A DNA stretch of 54,784 nucleotides from a virus (IMGVR_UViG_3300022932_000095:1-54784); one strand, 5' to 3'. Numbered from the stretch's first letter, positions 31,847 to 40,753 are shown. Notes: generated by a model not told the origin, from the sequence alone. Numbers and translations are program-made.

Positions 31847-31991
31847 AATAAGGAATGTTTTTGATAGCCTTAAAGACATTTCAAATGTTGCATTCAAAAC
31901 AGATAAAGGTAAAGAGATCCAGCAAGGACTATTGGATGCATGGATCATAATAAAACCTTATTTGATTACAATGGCTAAAGAATTGAAATAA
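31815..31991 (+). CDS. Small acidic protein before the recombination genes
   Basis: 58 residues: MQTEIEEDKVKIRNVFDSLK and a hydrophobic C-terminal helix. Stop overlaps the next ATG (TAATG). Confidence 0.5.
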   Translation: MQTEIEEDKVKIRNVFDSLKDISNVAFKTDKGKEIQQGLLDAWIIIKPYLITMAKELK

Positions 31992-32527
31992 TGGCAAAAG
32001 AAACGAATATAGATTGTAGAAAATACAGGAAGTCTACTCACTTGGCAGCTGCCGATCTAGACGCTATGTATGTAGAGGGGAAGCCTTTAATTTTTACAAT
32101 AAAAGAAGTATGGTATGACACTAAGGTAGATGTATCTGGAGAGAAAACAGACGGATATTTCTGCTCATTCAAGGAGCCAATAAAAGACATGGTTATCAAT
32201 TCAACAAACAGAAAAGTAATAGCTGGTTTTGCAAGGAAAAAAGGGTTTAATGAAATTGACTGCTGGAATATAGGTAATTGGAATGGTATAAGAATAGAGT
32301 TTTTTGTTTTGAGGGACATTAAAGCTTTCGGAAAGGTGCAAGACGGAATAAGGATAAAGCCAATGCAGCCGGAAGAAAAAAAGAAGCCTATATTTTCAGA
32401 GGCTAACTTTGAAAAGGCAAATATAGCAAATGCGAATATTGAAACCATTGAAAAAGCATATCAACTAACAGAAGAAGTAAAACAACAATACTTAAAATAT
32501 GTATCAGACAACAGCCTCACTTCATAG
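31991..32527 (+). CDS. Putative DNA-binding recombination partner
   Basis: 178 residues, strand-rich with an acidic/basic start (IDCRKYRKSTHLAAADLDAM). It overlaps the YqaJ exonuclease gene by 29 bases. The place suggests an exonuclease partner or single-strand binding-like role, but no family is clear from the sequence. Confidence 0.5.
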   Translation: MAKETNIDCRKYRKSTHLAAADLDAMYVEGKPLIFTIKEVWYDTKVDVSGEKTDGYFCSFKEPIKDMVINSTNRKVIAGFARKKGFNEIDCWNIGNWNGIRIEFFVLRDIKAFGKVQDGIRIKPMQPEEKKKPIFSEANFEKANIANANIETIEKAYQLTEEVKQQYLKYVSDNSLTS

Positions 32528-33152
32528 TAATCACCCGCAAAGATCACCAGAATGGCACACTGAAAGGATAGGCAAATTCACGAGCAGCAAAGCATCGGTA
32601 CTTTTGGGAGAAAAGGGGCTTGGCGAAATGGGAAAAACATACGCGTTGCAATTAGCGGTAGATATTGTGGAAGGAATTGATTACGACGCAAGAGAATCTT
32701 CTATGACGTGGGACATGAAAAATGGTATTGAAACTGAACCTTTTGCGTTCGATAAGTTTAAACACCTTAAATCCTTGGATTTCATAGACGTGGTTAATTG
32801 CGGGTTTTTTACCCTTAATAAAGATGTAGGAGGTAGTCCTGATGGTCTGGTGGGCAATGATGCTGTACTGGAAATTAAATGCCCTAAATCAGACACATTC
32901 TTTAAATTGGTTAAAACACTAGAGATAGATAAGGCTCACTATAACCAGGTTCAACATCAAATGTGGGTTTCTGGCAAAGAGAGGGCTTATTATTTCAATT
33001 ACGTCTTACACATAGGGGTGGAAAAGTGGCACGAAATAATTATACAAAGGGACGAAAAGGTGATCGATCTGTTAAAGAAAAGGACTATTGAAGCGATTGA
33101 AATAAGAAACGATTATATAGAAGTTTTAAAAAAGAATAGGCAGTATAAATAA
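32499..33152 (+). CDS. YqaJ-type (lambda exonuclease-like) exonuclease
   Basis: 217 residues. N-terminal RSPEWHTERIGKFTSSKASV and catalytic core GSPDGLVG (Asp, about 112) with LEIKCPKS (Glu and Lys, about 125) are the YqaJ pattern; YNQVQHQMWVSG (about 148) adds the conserved Gln. A 5'-3' exonuclease making single strands for recombination is expected. No RecT- or Erf-type annealase was recognised. Confidence 0.9.
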   Translation: MYQTTASLHSNHPQRSPEWHTERIGKFTSSKASVLLGEKGLGEMGKTYALQLAVDIVEGIDYDARESSMTWDMKNGIETEPFAFDKFKHLKSLDFIDVVNCGFFTLNKDVGGSPDGLVGNDAVLEIKCPKSDTFFKLVKTLEIDKAHYNQVQHQMWVSGKERAYYFNYVLHIGVEKWHEIIIQRDEKVIDLLKKRTIEAIEIRNDYIEVLKKNRQYK

Positions 33153-33162
33153 AACCCCGTAA

Positions 33163-33209
33163 TCCATACCGGAATAGAATAGTATGGAGTAAATTAATAT
33201 AATTCTATT
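33163..33209 (+). ncRNA. Candidate H-type pseudoknot after yqaJ
   Basis: Two perfect interleaved stems: TCCATAC (33163-33169) with GTATGGA (33182-33188), and AATAGAAT (33173-33180) with ATTCTATT (33202-33209). Loops of 3, 1 and 13 bases fit an H-type pseudoknot. It lies between the stop codon and the terminator at 33219. The AAAACCCCGTAA just before it also follows the stop of the gene ending at 43420. Confidence 0.5.
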
Positions 33210-33218
33210 GACTTAATT

Positions 33219-33243
33219 AGCCCCTAAATATTGGGGCTTTTTT
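33219..33243 (+). terminator. Terminator after the exonuclease gene
   Basis: Stem AGCCCC / GGGGCT with an 8-base loop and six T. Confidence 0.85.
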
Positions 33244-33258
33244 ATTTATTTTAAAATA

Positions 33259-33292
33259 AATACGCGTATTATAAATAATAGTTGTATATTTG
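33259..33292 (+). promoter_or_regulatory. Promoter with palindromic operator candidate
   Basis: TATATTTG (33285-33292) matches the -7 element; the -33 region has no TTTG but instead the palindrome AATACGCGTATT (33259-33270). The same palindrome core occurs at the promoter at 45007. ATATC (33294-33298) can pair with GATAT (33313-33317), which covers the start codon. Confidence 0.5.
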
Positions 33293-33315
33293 AATATCAA
33301 ACTAAAACAAAGGAT

Positions 33316-33426
33316 ATGAACTTAGGATCACACGGTAACAAATCGCAATTCGGTAAGGCTACACCTTATCTCATAACAGCTTTTATAGCTCTTATAGTTA
33401 TTATGTTTTATTGCTCAAAATTATAA
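33316..33426 (+). CDS. Small membrane protein
   Basis: 36 residues, one membrane span (PYLITAFIALIVIMFYC). First gene after the 33285 promoter; the next ATG follows one base after the stop. Confidence 0.5.
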   Translation: MNLGSHGNKSQFGKATPYLITAFIALIVIMFYCSKL

Positions 33427-33427
33427 C

Positions 33428-33616
33428 ATGGAAGGTACAAAAAAAAGAAACGACTGGAAAAAACAGATGACAGATCTTGAATTAGGATCTGACTTCACTG
33501 ATAGCTCTGAACACTACGGATCACTTAGGGCAATGCGCTCTAAACTTAAATCAGATGGATACATGTTCACATTTAAAATAGGTAAAGGGTTGATTACAGT
33601 TAAACGTGTAAAGTAA
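33428..33616 (+). CDS. Small basic protein
   Basis: 62 residues: KKRNDWKKQMTDLELGSDF, then HYGSLRAMRSKLKSDGYMF and GLITVKRVK. Basic with a winged-helix-like end, so DNA binding is possible. Not recognised. Confidence 0.5.
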   Translation: MEGTKKRNDWKKQMTDLELGSDFTDSSEHYGSLRAMRSKLKSDGYMFTFKIGKGLITVKRVK

Positions 33617-33969
33617 TGAGCGAAAAAATAGCCGAATGGAAAAATACATTTATTATTGAAAATGTACACTCAATGACAGACAAATCCATATCAAGAGCCA
33701 TAGCGGTTAGTCAGGGGTATGTTCAACGAGTCAGGTTGTCTGCTGGAATAAAAAGGAATATTAATATTAATGATCCAGATAGAAAGGAGACTATTGTAAA
33801 AATGCTTGAAGATTACTGGTGTAATTATACATCATTTGAAATATTATCAATGAGATATAGCATGAACACCGGAACCATATCTAAGTATATACAACTACTT
33901 TTTAAGCTTCCTGTGAATAAAGAAACTAAAACAATCACTTTAAAATCAAAAATATGGGAAAACAGTTAA
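33616..33969 (+). CDS. Putative helix-turn-helix protein
   Basis: 117 residues. Two HTH-like segments are visible (TDKSISRAIAVSQGYVQRVR about 22-41; TSFEILSMRYSMNTGTISKY about 75-94). Likely a small DNA-binding protein of the replication region. Start overlaps the previous stop. Confidence 0.55.
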   Translation: MSEKIAEWKNTFIIENVHSMTDKSISRAIAVSQGYVQRVRLSAGIKRNININDPDRKETIVKMLEDYWCNYTSFEILSMRYSMNTGTISKYIQLLFKLPVNKETKTITLKSKIWENS

Positions 33970-34178
33970 TGGCAGAAAAGATGCTGGAATTAACCGCATC
34001 AGCGGGATACAGAAAGGCAATCAAAGAGATGAATGCTCTGCAAAGGAATTTTAGCTCTCAACGCTTCATTTACCTACACGCCCCAAGTCAGCAAACTCAA
34101 GACTTATTGCGTGACCAGGGGTTTAAGGTAGAAAGGACGTCAGTAAAGGATTATATCCAGTTTAAAATAAGTTGGTAA
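33969..34178 (+). CDS. Hypothetical protein
   Basis: 69 residues from the ATG in a TAATG overlap; a start at 33954 is also possible. MAEKMLELTASAGYRKAIKE then FIYLHAPSQQTQDLLRDQG. Not recognised. Confidence 0.5.
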   Translation: MAEKMLELTASAGYRKAIKEMNALQRNFSSQRFIYLHAPSQQTQDLLRDQGFKVERTSVKDYIQFKISW

Positions 34179-34678
34179 TGACTCGCAAAGTAAAACAAAA
34201 AGAATTCGACATACCAGAATCAGTATGCTTATTCAACAAAAACGAAATAGAATACATCAACCAGGCTAGTAAATCCATACCTTATAGGGTTGATGTTCAG
34301 AAAGCCGAAATACTGGTTCCGCCTGATCATATAGAACAGGCAGGGGACAACTTACACGTAAGACATCTGGTCACTAAATTTGCTTTTGCAGTACAGACAA
34401 CAATAGGAGCTGAATACATGCCATATAAGGAGTTTAATCCTGTTATGAGTATAAAACCTCACAAGAAAGAAATTAATGCAACAGGAGTCTTAGAAATAGG
34501 TATAGGCTTTGAATTTAAAGACACCAGGGATTATAATAAAACAAAAAGGATATTTTCTGATAAAGGCAAAGATTGGGTGATACAGCACCTCAACGATATG
34601 AGGCCCAACTACCCTGTTAGCAAGATAAGCTTTGATATTATGATGAAAGATAAATTATACCTGCCATGCCAAGGGTAA
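34178..34678 (+). CDS. Hypothetical protein of the replication region
   Basis: 166 residues from the ATG in a TAATG overlap (the TTG at 34172 is less likely). Mixed alpha/beta, no motif recognised. Overlaps the next gene by 13 bases. Confidence 0.5.
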   Translation: MTRKVKQKEFDIPESVCLFNKNEIEYINQASKSIPYRVDVQKAEILVPPDHIEQAGDNLHVRHLVTKFAFAVQTTIGAEYMPYKEFNPVMSIKPHKKEINATGVLEIGIGFEFKDTRDYNKTKRIFSDKGKDWVIQHLNDMRPNYPVSKISFDIMMKDKLYLPCQG

Positions 34679-35193
34679 CATTGTCAGTTGAGGAGGCTCT
34701 ACGAAGGGTGAAAGAAAGGTCAAAAAAGTCAAACGCAACATCGAAGGCTAAACGTGACGCTGAAAGAGCTTTAGGGATACCAGCAAAGAAACGGCCTTTA
34801 TCGGATACTGAAAAAGAAAACAATCGGATAAGAGTTAGGCAGTGGCGTGAGAAACAGAAACTCCTTAAACCACCCAGAATAAAAATGACTCGCGAGGAAT
34901 GGTTAATGGCTAAACGATTAGCTGCAAGGAGACAATACCAAAACAGGATACTTAAACAAGGCAAAACATATAAACCTAATAAAATGGAAAAAGTATTAAA
35001 GTCGCGTCCAGCAAACAGAATCAGCGAAAAAGTAATTAAACCGGTGAAAGACGACATGTTAAAACAACCTGTGTGTTTGATAAAAGCTGATGATTCAGGA
35101 AAAGTTAAAATTCAATTGGACGCCAAAACATGGGTTATGGCTTTGCCAGGTGCAGATGTAAACGCTTTAAGGAGGAAGTATTTAGGATTATGA
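34666..35193 (+). CDS. Basic, helical DNA-associated protein
   Basis: 175 residues, very rich in Arg and Lys (EEALRRVKERSKKSNATSKA, RIRVRQWREKQKLLKP, AARRQYQNR). Long charged helices and a small folded C-terminus suggest nucleic-acid binding. No family recognised. Confidence 0.5.
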   Translation: MPRVTLSVEEALRRVKERSKKSNATSKAKRDAERALGIPAKKRPLSDTEKENNRIRVRQWREKQKLLKPPRIKMTREEWLMAKRLAARRQYQNRILKQGKTYKPNKMEKVLKSRPANRISEKVIKPVKDDMLKQPVCLIKADDSGKVKIQLDAKTWVMALPGADVNALRRKYLGL

Positions 35194-35333
35194 AAGAAGC
35201 CGGAGTCACATTATTGATATATTTATTTGGGGTTACAATTATGGTAAATAGTTTTGGTATAATTCAACTTACTTTTGCCACCATATTATGGGCTTTTTTA
35301 TCGCCTTTTATAGCTAAAAAACTTTTAAGATAA
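35190..35333 (+). CDS. Small membrane protein
   Basis: 47 residues with two membrane spans (VTLLIYLFGVTIMVN; LTFATILWAFLSPFI). Start in ATGA overlap with the preceding gene. Confidence 0.5.
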   Translation: MKEAGVTLLIYLFGVTIMVNSFGIIQLTFATILWAFLSPFIAKKLLR

Positions 35334-35337
35334 AAAT

Positions 35338-35730
35338 ATGAAACCACAAGAATTAAGAATTGGGAATTTAGTCTACTTAGTATTAGAAAATAGCCCGAAT
35401 ATAAAAGAACAGCATATCGTAGAGCCGACAACTTTAATGATGCTAACAGGGGAAGTCAACAGCAAAGGTACTTATTTAGATCCAATACCCTTAACAGAAG
35501 AATGGTTGTTAAAATTTGGGTTTGAATATAATATCAAACGATATTATCATCCAACAACAATGCTATTTGAACTATTTAATGTGTCTGCTTTGCATGGCGG
35601 GTTCAAGATCATAGCCGGGAGAAAAGAAAAGAATATTATACTTCAAATATCACACCCAATTAAACACGTCCACCAATTACAAAACATTTACTTTGCACTT
35701 ACCGGAGAAGAATTAATAATTAAGGAATGA
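35338..35730 (+). CDS. Conserved phage protein, paralogue of 48174
   Basis: 130 residues: QELRIGNLVYL at the start, LTEEWLLKFGF in the middle, VHQLQNIYFALTGEEL at the end. The gene at 48174-48572 carries the same three motifs. I know this pattern from Bacteroidota phages but not its function. Confidence 0.65.
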   Translation: MKPQELRIGNLVYLVLENSPNIKEQHIVEPTTLMMLTGEVNSKGTYLDPIPLTEEWLLKFGFEYNIKRYYHPTTMLFELFNVSALHGGFKIIAGRKEKNIILQISHPIKHVHQLQNIYFALTGEELIIKE

Positions 35731-35888
35731 TATTCAAAAAAGAAAATAGTCCTCATGTAACTATACTAGTGGATTTAGAGATCGGACAAAAATTTATGAT
35801 TGACGAATGGGGGCCGGCACTGAATGGAAAAATATGTACTATAGAAGACATAAGGTTGTGCTCAGGGAGTTATTTTAAAAAAATATGA
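35727..35888 (+). CDS. Small hypothetical protein
   Basis: 53 residues, MIFKKENSPHVTILVDLEIG then KFMIDEWGPALNGKIC; starts in ATGA overlap. Looks like a truncated or stand-alone member of a short phage family. Confidence 0.45.
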   Translation: MIFKKENSPHVTILVDLEIGQKFMIDEWGPALNGKICTIEDIRLCSGSYFKKI

Positions 35889-35917
35889 ATAAATAATGGT
35901 ATATTTATAAACCATCC

Positions 35918-36010
35918 GGTTTGCGCCATAGAGTTGGTAATAAAAAAGAAATTTAAATGCCTTGTTGGCTGAGTAGGAAAGCGCAAATTCTGAAAGGTCG
36001 ACAAGGCATT
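35918..36010 (+). ncRNA. Candidate structured RNA with tRNA D-arm-like part
   Basis: A perfect 10-bp stem AATGCCTTGT (35956-35965) / ACAAGGCATT (36001-36010) encloses a small arm GCT / AGC with loop GAGTAGGAA, like a tRNA D arm. TTTGCGC (35920-35926), outside the stem, matches GCGCAAA (35981-35987) inside its loop, giving a pseudoknot arrangement. No anticodon or T arm is formed, so it is not a normal tRNA. It ends 20 bases before the next gene and could be its leader. Confidence 0.5.
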
Positions 36011-36030
36011 GTTGTTTTAATTCGGTTTAT

Positions 36031-36348
36031 ATGGAATTATTGCTACCTCATCAGTGCCATGTCTGCGGAGTGGAAGATGAAGCAAAATTAGTGTACGCAG
36101 GGCCACACGTTAAACAAGTCTGCAATGCTTGCGATACCTATGTTAAGTTTATCAGCAAATCTTTTATACCAGATATCAGGGAGGTAAAGCTTCGAATATG
36201 GTCAATTACACAGGACACATCTTATATTGAGGCAGCTAAAGAATCATGTTCATTCGTTGAAAATCTAAACGGTTTAGATGGAAAAATGATGTACTGGAGA
36301 TTATATATTAAAATAAGAGAAATGGAGGATAAGGATGATAAATCTTAG
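36031..36348 (+). CDS. Zinc-finger protein before the helicase
   Basis: 105 residues with two CxxC pairs near the N-terminus (CHVCGVEDE about 9; CNACDTYVK about 31), probably binding one zinc ion. The rest is helical. It overlaps the helicase gene by 14 bases, suggesting a partner in replication or transcription. Confidence 0.6.
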   Translation: MELLLPHQCHVCGVEDEAKLVYAGPHVKQVCNACDTYVKFISKSFIPDIREVKLRIWSITQDTSYIEAAKESCSFVENLNGLDGKMMYWRLYIKIREMEDKDDKS

Positions 36349-37771
36349 ACCTTATCAATCAGAGTCTATACTTCAACTGAGGTCTGGTTTTGCCAGTGGA
36401 CATAAAAGGCAAGTACTTTGTCTTCCAACCGGAGCAGGTAAAACGGTTGTATTTTCTGATATGGTTCGCATGGCATCAGAAAAAGGGACTGTGACTATAG
36501 TCCTGACAGATAGAACTGAACTATTTAAGCAGACTATAAAATCACTTGGAAAAGTAGGTGTATCTGTTGAAGAAATTAGCCCTGAAAAAAAGAATATATA
36601 CGATGAGGCCACAATTTACCTTGCAATGGTGGAAACCCTTAAAAGAAGAAAAAACATAAAAATAAACCCAGGTCTTATTATTATAGACGAAGCGCATAAA
36701 GGCAACTTTACTTCCATTTTAGAAAAATATCCTGATGCAAGGGTAATTGGTGCTACAGCTACACCAGAAGGAAAGCATTTTTTTAGGTATTATAGTAGCA
36801 TAGTACAGAATATAGATATCCCCGACTTGGTAGATCAAGGATTTTTATGTGATTGCAAGCCATTCCAGATGCAGGATGATTTTTCTGATTTAGAAATTAA
36901 AGCAGGAGAATACACTGATAATTCATTAATGGGACATTTTGACAAACCGCAGCTTTATGACGGAGTAATTTCTGAATGGTTAAGGTTGTCTCCGGGCACA
37001 AAAACAATATGTTTTAATGTAAACATAAAGCACACAATAAAAACACATGAAGCCTTTTTGCAAGCTGGAATAAGTAGTGAGTATGTCACAAGTAAAACCC
37101 CTAAAAATGACAGAAATAGGATTTTAAAAGCGTTCGCTGATGGTCATTTCAAAGTGTTGAACAATTGCGGGATACTCACTACTGGATATGATGAACCAAG
37201 TATTGAAACCGTGATAATGAACAGGGCTACTAAATCATTGCCTTTATTTCTACAGTGTGCAGGACGAGGGAGCAGGCTGTATGGAGGTAAAAAAACATTT
37301 ACTTTACTTGATTTCGGAATGAACCATAACAGGCATGGTATGTGGAATGAACCCCGCGAATGGGAATTGAAGCCACCAAAAAAGAAGGTAGAAGGAGTCG
37401 CTCCTGTAAAGTCTTGCCCTAATAAAGATTGCGGATGCATGGTCGCAGCTTCTGCTGTAAAATGTAAGTTTTGCGGTTATATATTCCCTCTTAAAGAATA
37501 TGAACTACAAAGTGGGGTAATGGTTGAGGTGACAAAGAAAATTCCTAATCATCTTAAAGGTAAGCGTATTTCAGAGTTGTCTATAAATGATCTTATCGAG
37601 CTAGAAAATAGCAAAATTTATAAGGCATCATTTATCTGGAGAGTTATAAGATCTTTTGGGGAAGATGCTGTATTAATTTACCAGGGCTTAAAAGGGCATT
37701 CTAAGGGGTGGGCTCACAGACAAATACAGGACTTGGAAAATTCTAATTACACCGATTACAGGATAAAATAA
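36335..37771 (+). CDS. SF2 DEAH-type helicase
   Basis: 478 residues. Walker A PTGAGKT (about 32), DEAH (about 117), motif III GATATP (about 140) and motif VI QCAGRGSR (about 325) place it with ResIII/SSL2-like helicases. A C-terminal zinc finger (CPNKDCGC about 370, CKFCGY about 386) is followed by about 85 further residues. It likely unwinds phage DNA. One base before the primase-helicase gene. Confidence 0.9.
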   Translation: MINLRPYQSESILQLRSGFASGHKRQVLCLPTGAGKTVVFSDMVRMASEKGTVTIVLTDRTELFKQTIKSLGKVGVSVEEISPEKKNIYDEATIYLAMVETLKRRKNIKINPGLIIIDEAHKGNFTSILEKYPDARVIGATATPEGKHFFRYYSSIVQNIDIPDLVDQGFLCDCKPFQMQDDFSDLEIKAGEYTDNSLMGHFDKPQLYDGVISEWLRLSPGTKTICFNVNIKHTIKTHEAFLQAGISSEYVTSKTPKNDRNRILKAFADGHFKVLNNCGILTTGYDEPSIETVIMNRATKSLPLFLQCAGRGSRLYGGKKTFTLLDFGMNHNRHGMWNEPREWELKPPKKKVEGVAPVKSCPNKDCGCMVAASAVKCKFCGYIFPLKEYELQSGVMVEVTKKIPNHLKGKRISELSINDLIELENSKIYKASFIWRVIRSFGEDAVLIYQGLKGHSKGWAHRQIQDLENSNYTDYRIK

Positions 37772-37772
37772 C

Positions 37773-39962
37773 ATGAACATATCTATATTCAATTCCCTTC
37801 CAAAAAAGGGAGAGCCACACGTATCGTCTGATAAGATTACTATAACAGAGTTTCTAAACTGCGTCAAATATGGTAAATGGAAAAACAAAGTAGAACAGAT
37901 AAGGGTAGAGCAGGAAAAAACAAAAAGAGATCAATTAAAAAGGGGCCTGCCAAGCGTTACAATATCGGGGACTTTTATCGAAAGAGACCAGGATAAATTA
38001 ATACAGCACAGCGGATTTATATGTATGGATATTGATTACTTCACGGATAAAAGTGAATTATTAAATGATCCTTATACGTATTCCATTTTTAAAAGCGCAT
38101 CAGGGGCCGGGCTTGCTATTCTTGTTAAAGTCAACCCTGAAAAGCATTCAGAATCATTCAAATGGATGCAGAATTACTATTATCAATCTTTTGGTATTAA
38201 GGTGGACAGCGCGCCACAAAATATAGCTAGTTTACGTTTTGCTTCTTATGACCCTAATTTAGTTGTAAACGAAAAATCTAAAATAAGCAGGACTCTTGTT
38301 GATAAACCTAGAAAAATTCATTCTTTACCAATTGTTTTGCCCGGAGATATAGTAGGGGAAATGATCGTTGAATGTGTAAATCTGGGTCATAATATTGCTA
38401 GTGATTATGATAGTTACATGAAATTGGGATTTGCTATTGCTGATGGATTCGGAGAAAATGGACGTGACTGGTTTTTATCATTGTGTTCGGTTTCTGAAAA
38501 GTTTGACAGTAGGCACGCTAACAAGCAATACGATATTTCATTAAAGGGCAATAAAGCAGGTATAACCGTAGGCACTCTTTACTGGATGTTAAAGCAGGTT
38601 GGTATACACGCCCCTCAACAAAGTAACCAGGCTATCCATGTGGCTGCAATGGGTAAGAAATCAGGTAGAAGTCCTGAGGCTGTTAAAAGGCAACTTGTGG
38701 ATATGCAGGGGATAGATGAAAAGAAGGCAGAGGAATTAGTGAATGAGGTTTTTAAAAGGAATGACATTTCTATAAAATCAGCAGCAAGCGACCCTGAACA
38801 ACTCATACAGGCTCTCACTGAATGGATACAACAAAACCACCCTATGAGAGTCAATCAGATAACGAAGATGATTGAAGAAAATGGAAGCGATGTAAATAAA
38901 GCGAGGATAAACTCCATATACTTACGAGCTAGAATGTTTTTCAACACAAAGGATATTACAAAAGATCTTTGTGAGTCATATATTTTTTCTGATTTCATTA
39001 CCAGCTTTAACCCAATAACTGAATATATAGAGAAAAATTTACACCGCAAAAGCAGTGGTAATATATCTATGCTATCTGAATCTATAAGATCAGAAACGCC
39101 AATGAAAGAAGTTTTCATTCGTAAGTGGGTGATTAGTCTGATTGCAGCTTATGATGGTCACCCAGTTAGATCTGTACTGGCATTGGTTGGGGGTCAAAAT
39201 AGCGGTAAAACAGAATGGTTCAGGCGATTATTGCCGAATACTTTAAAAAAATATTACGCTGAATCTAAGCTAGATGCAGGAAAAGACGATGATATATTGA
39301 TGTGTCAAAAGCTGATAGTTATGGATGATGAGATGGGAGGTAAAAGCAAGCAGGACGAAAAGAGATTTAAGGAATTAACATCTAAGGCTGTATTTTCTTT
39401 ACGAGCTCCCTATGGAGCTTACAACGAGGACTTTAAACGACTTGCGGTATTATGTGGCACGTCTAACGATCCAGAGGTAATAAATGACCCTACAGGCAAT
39501 ACCAGGATATTACCTGTAGAGGTATTATCTATTAATCACGAGCTTTTTAATTCAATTGACAAAAATGAGTTATTTATGGAGGCTTACAGGGCATACGAAT
39601 CAGGCGAAGAATGGAAACTTACCAATGAAGAGTTGCTAGACCTTGAATCCGTAGGTCACAATTTTGAAAGCACTTCATCAGAAAGAGAATTGATACTTAA
39701 ATTTTTCAGTCCTGCTACGCCTGGCAAGTTTTCAGAATGGCTAACCACCACCGAAATTAAAGATGTTCTTGAAACAAATACTAAACAAAAAATCATGGGG
39801 ACAAAAAAATTAGGAGCAGAGTTGAGGTCTATTTTTGGTAAAAGTGTAAGTAAAAAAATTGGAGGAATACCTCTTTATAGATATGAGGTAGTACGTTACA
39901 GGTCTTATGAAATTGACCCTAAAACCGCTAAAAACTCTGATAATGAGGATGTTAAGTTTTAG
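37773..39962 (+). CDS. VirE-type primase-helicase
   Basis: 729 residues. About 45-170 fit the BT4734/VirE N-terminal domain (FICMDIDYF, then FKSASGAGLAILVKVNP), probably the priming part. The middle is a PriCT-2-like linker region. About 460-620 form the VirE ATPase of the SF3/D5 type with Walker A GGQNSGKTEWF and Walker B LIVMDDEM. The C-terminal 100 residues look like a winged helix. Expected to be the main replication protein; the candidate origin lies directly downstream. Confidence 0.85.
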   Translation: MNISIFNSLPKKGEPHVSSDKITITEFLNCVKYGKWKNKVEQIRVEQEKTKRDQLKRGLPSVTISGTFIERDQDKLIQHSGFICMDIDYFTDKSELLNDPYTYSIFKSASGAGLAILVKVNPEKHSESFKWMQNYYYQSFGIKVDSAPQNIASLRFASYDPNLVVNEKSKISRTLVDKPRKIHSLPIVLPGDIVGEMIVECVNLGHNIASDYDSYMKLGFAIADGFGENGRDWFLSLCSVSEKFDSRHANKQYDISLKGNKAGITVGTLYWMLKQVGIHAPQQSNQAIHVAAMGKKSGRSPEAVKRQLVDMQGIDEKKAEELVNEVFKRNDISIKSAASDPEQLIQALTEWIQQNHPMRVNQITKMIEENGSDVNKARINSIYLRARMFFNTKDITKDLCESYIFSDFITSFNPITEYIEKNLHRKSSGNISMLSESIRSETPMKEVFIRKWVISLIAAYDGHPVRSVLALVGGQNSGKTEWFRRLLPNTLKKYYAESKLDAGKDDDILMCQKLIVMDDEMGGKSKQDEKRFKELTSKAVFSLRAPYGAYNEDFKRLAVLCGTSNDPEVINDPTGNTRILPVEVLSINHELFNSIDKNELFMEAYRAYESGEEWKLTNEELLDLESVGHNFESTSSERELILKFFSPATPGKFSEWLTTTEIKDVLETNTKQKIMGTKKLGAELRSIFGKSVSKKIGGIPLYRYEVVRYRSYEIDPKTAKNSDNEDVKF

Positions 39963-40191
39963 ACACGAGGTAGTAAGTAGTGAGGTAGTATCGATTTTAC
40001 TTGGCGATTCCTTCGTAAAGAATTAAGTTTAATAATTTTCATACAGTACTTACCTATATACTAAACTCTTAATACTTATTCTTACTACCTTACTACTTTT
40101 ATTAAAAAACAATACTAGGACTACTATAAACAACGATTTATGGTAGTATAATTAACCTACTACCTACATACTACCCTTACTACTACTAAAA
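39963..40191. other. Candidate replication origin with iterons
   Basis: 229 bases without a gene, AT-rich. The 7-mer GGTAGTA occurs at 39969, 39984 and 40142, and its complement TACTACC at 40083, 40158 and 40169, plus related TACTACTAC near 40180. Such clustered repeats beside a primase-helicase gene are typical of phage origins. No terminator or promoter was recognised in it. Confidence 0.55.
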
Positions 40192-40536
40192 ATGGAAAAA
40201 AGAGAAAAATCAGAAATTAAAGCTCAAAGTGATGCATTTGTAAACCTTTGGAATAACAGACCAGATTTGAGGGGAAGAATATTTGCAATAAACAACAACA
40301 GCGAAAATGCTATAAAGGGTGCTTTTAATAAAGCTATGGGTGTTTTGCCTGGAGTAAGTGATATGGCGTTTGTAAAAGCGTCAGGATTAATATTGTGGAT
40401 TGAATGGAAGACGTCTACAGGCACACAAAGTGCACATCAAATAGAATGGCAGAAATTGGTGGAGTTACTAGGGCATGAATATGTAGTTGTAAGAAGTGAG
40501 GCAGAGTTTTTAACGCAAATTAAAAATAATGAATAA
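40192..40536 (+). CDS. VRR-NUC nuclease
   Basis: 114 residues, the size of a stand-alone VRR-NUC domain. Motifs: GVLPGVSDMAF (Asp, about 60), LWIEWKT (Glu-x-Lys, about 72) and QSAHQIEW (Gln, about 82). These PD-(D/E)XK nucleases cut branched DNA and commonly accompany VirE-type primases in phages. Confidence 0.88.
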   Translation: MEKREKSEIKAQSDAFVNLWNNRPDLRGRIFAINNNSENAIKGAFNKAMGVLPGVSDMAFVKASGLILWIEWKTSTGTQSAHQIEWQKLVELLGHEYVVVRSEAEFLTQIKNNE

Positions 40537-40750
40537 CATCATAAAAAATAACGGTGAGTATATGGTGACACAATTCACAGGAGATAACGGAACATGGAAT
40601 ATGGTATGCAGCGAATGCATTAGGGACTCTGCGCTAGAATGTAAAGATACATTCAAAAACACTAAAACAGGAGAGAGAATTACAGCCACAAGATTAACAG
40701 TTTTAAAGCAAGCTGAATCTGGACAAATTTACTTTAGCGAATATATTTGA
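40529..40750 (+). CDS. Hypothetical protein
   Basis: 73 residues, overlaps the VRR-NUC gene by eight bases. It contains a single Cys-x2-Cys (CSECIRDSAL). Not recognised. Confidence 0.5.
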   Translation: MNNIIKNNGEYMVTQFTGDNGTWNMVCSECIRDSALECKDTFKNTKTGERITATRLTVLKQAESGQIYFSEYI

Positions 40751-40753
40751 GTT

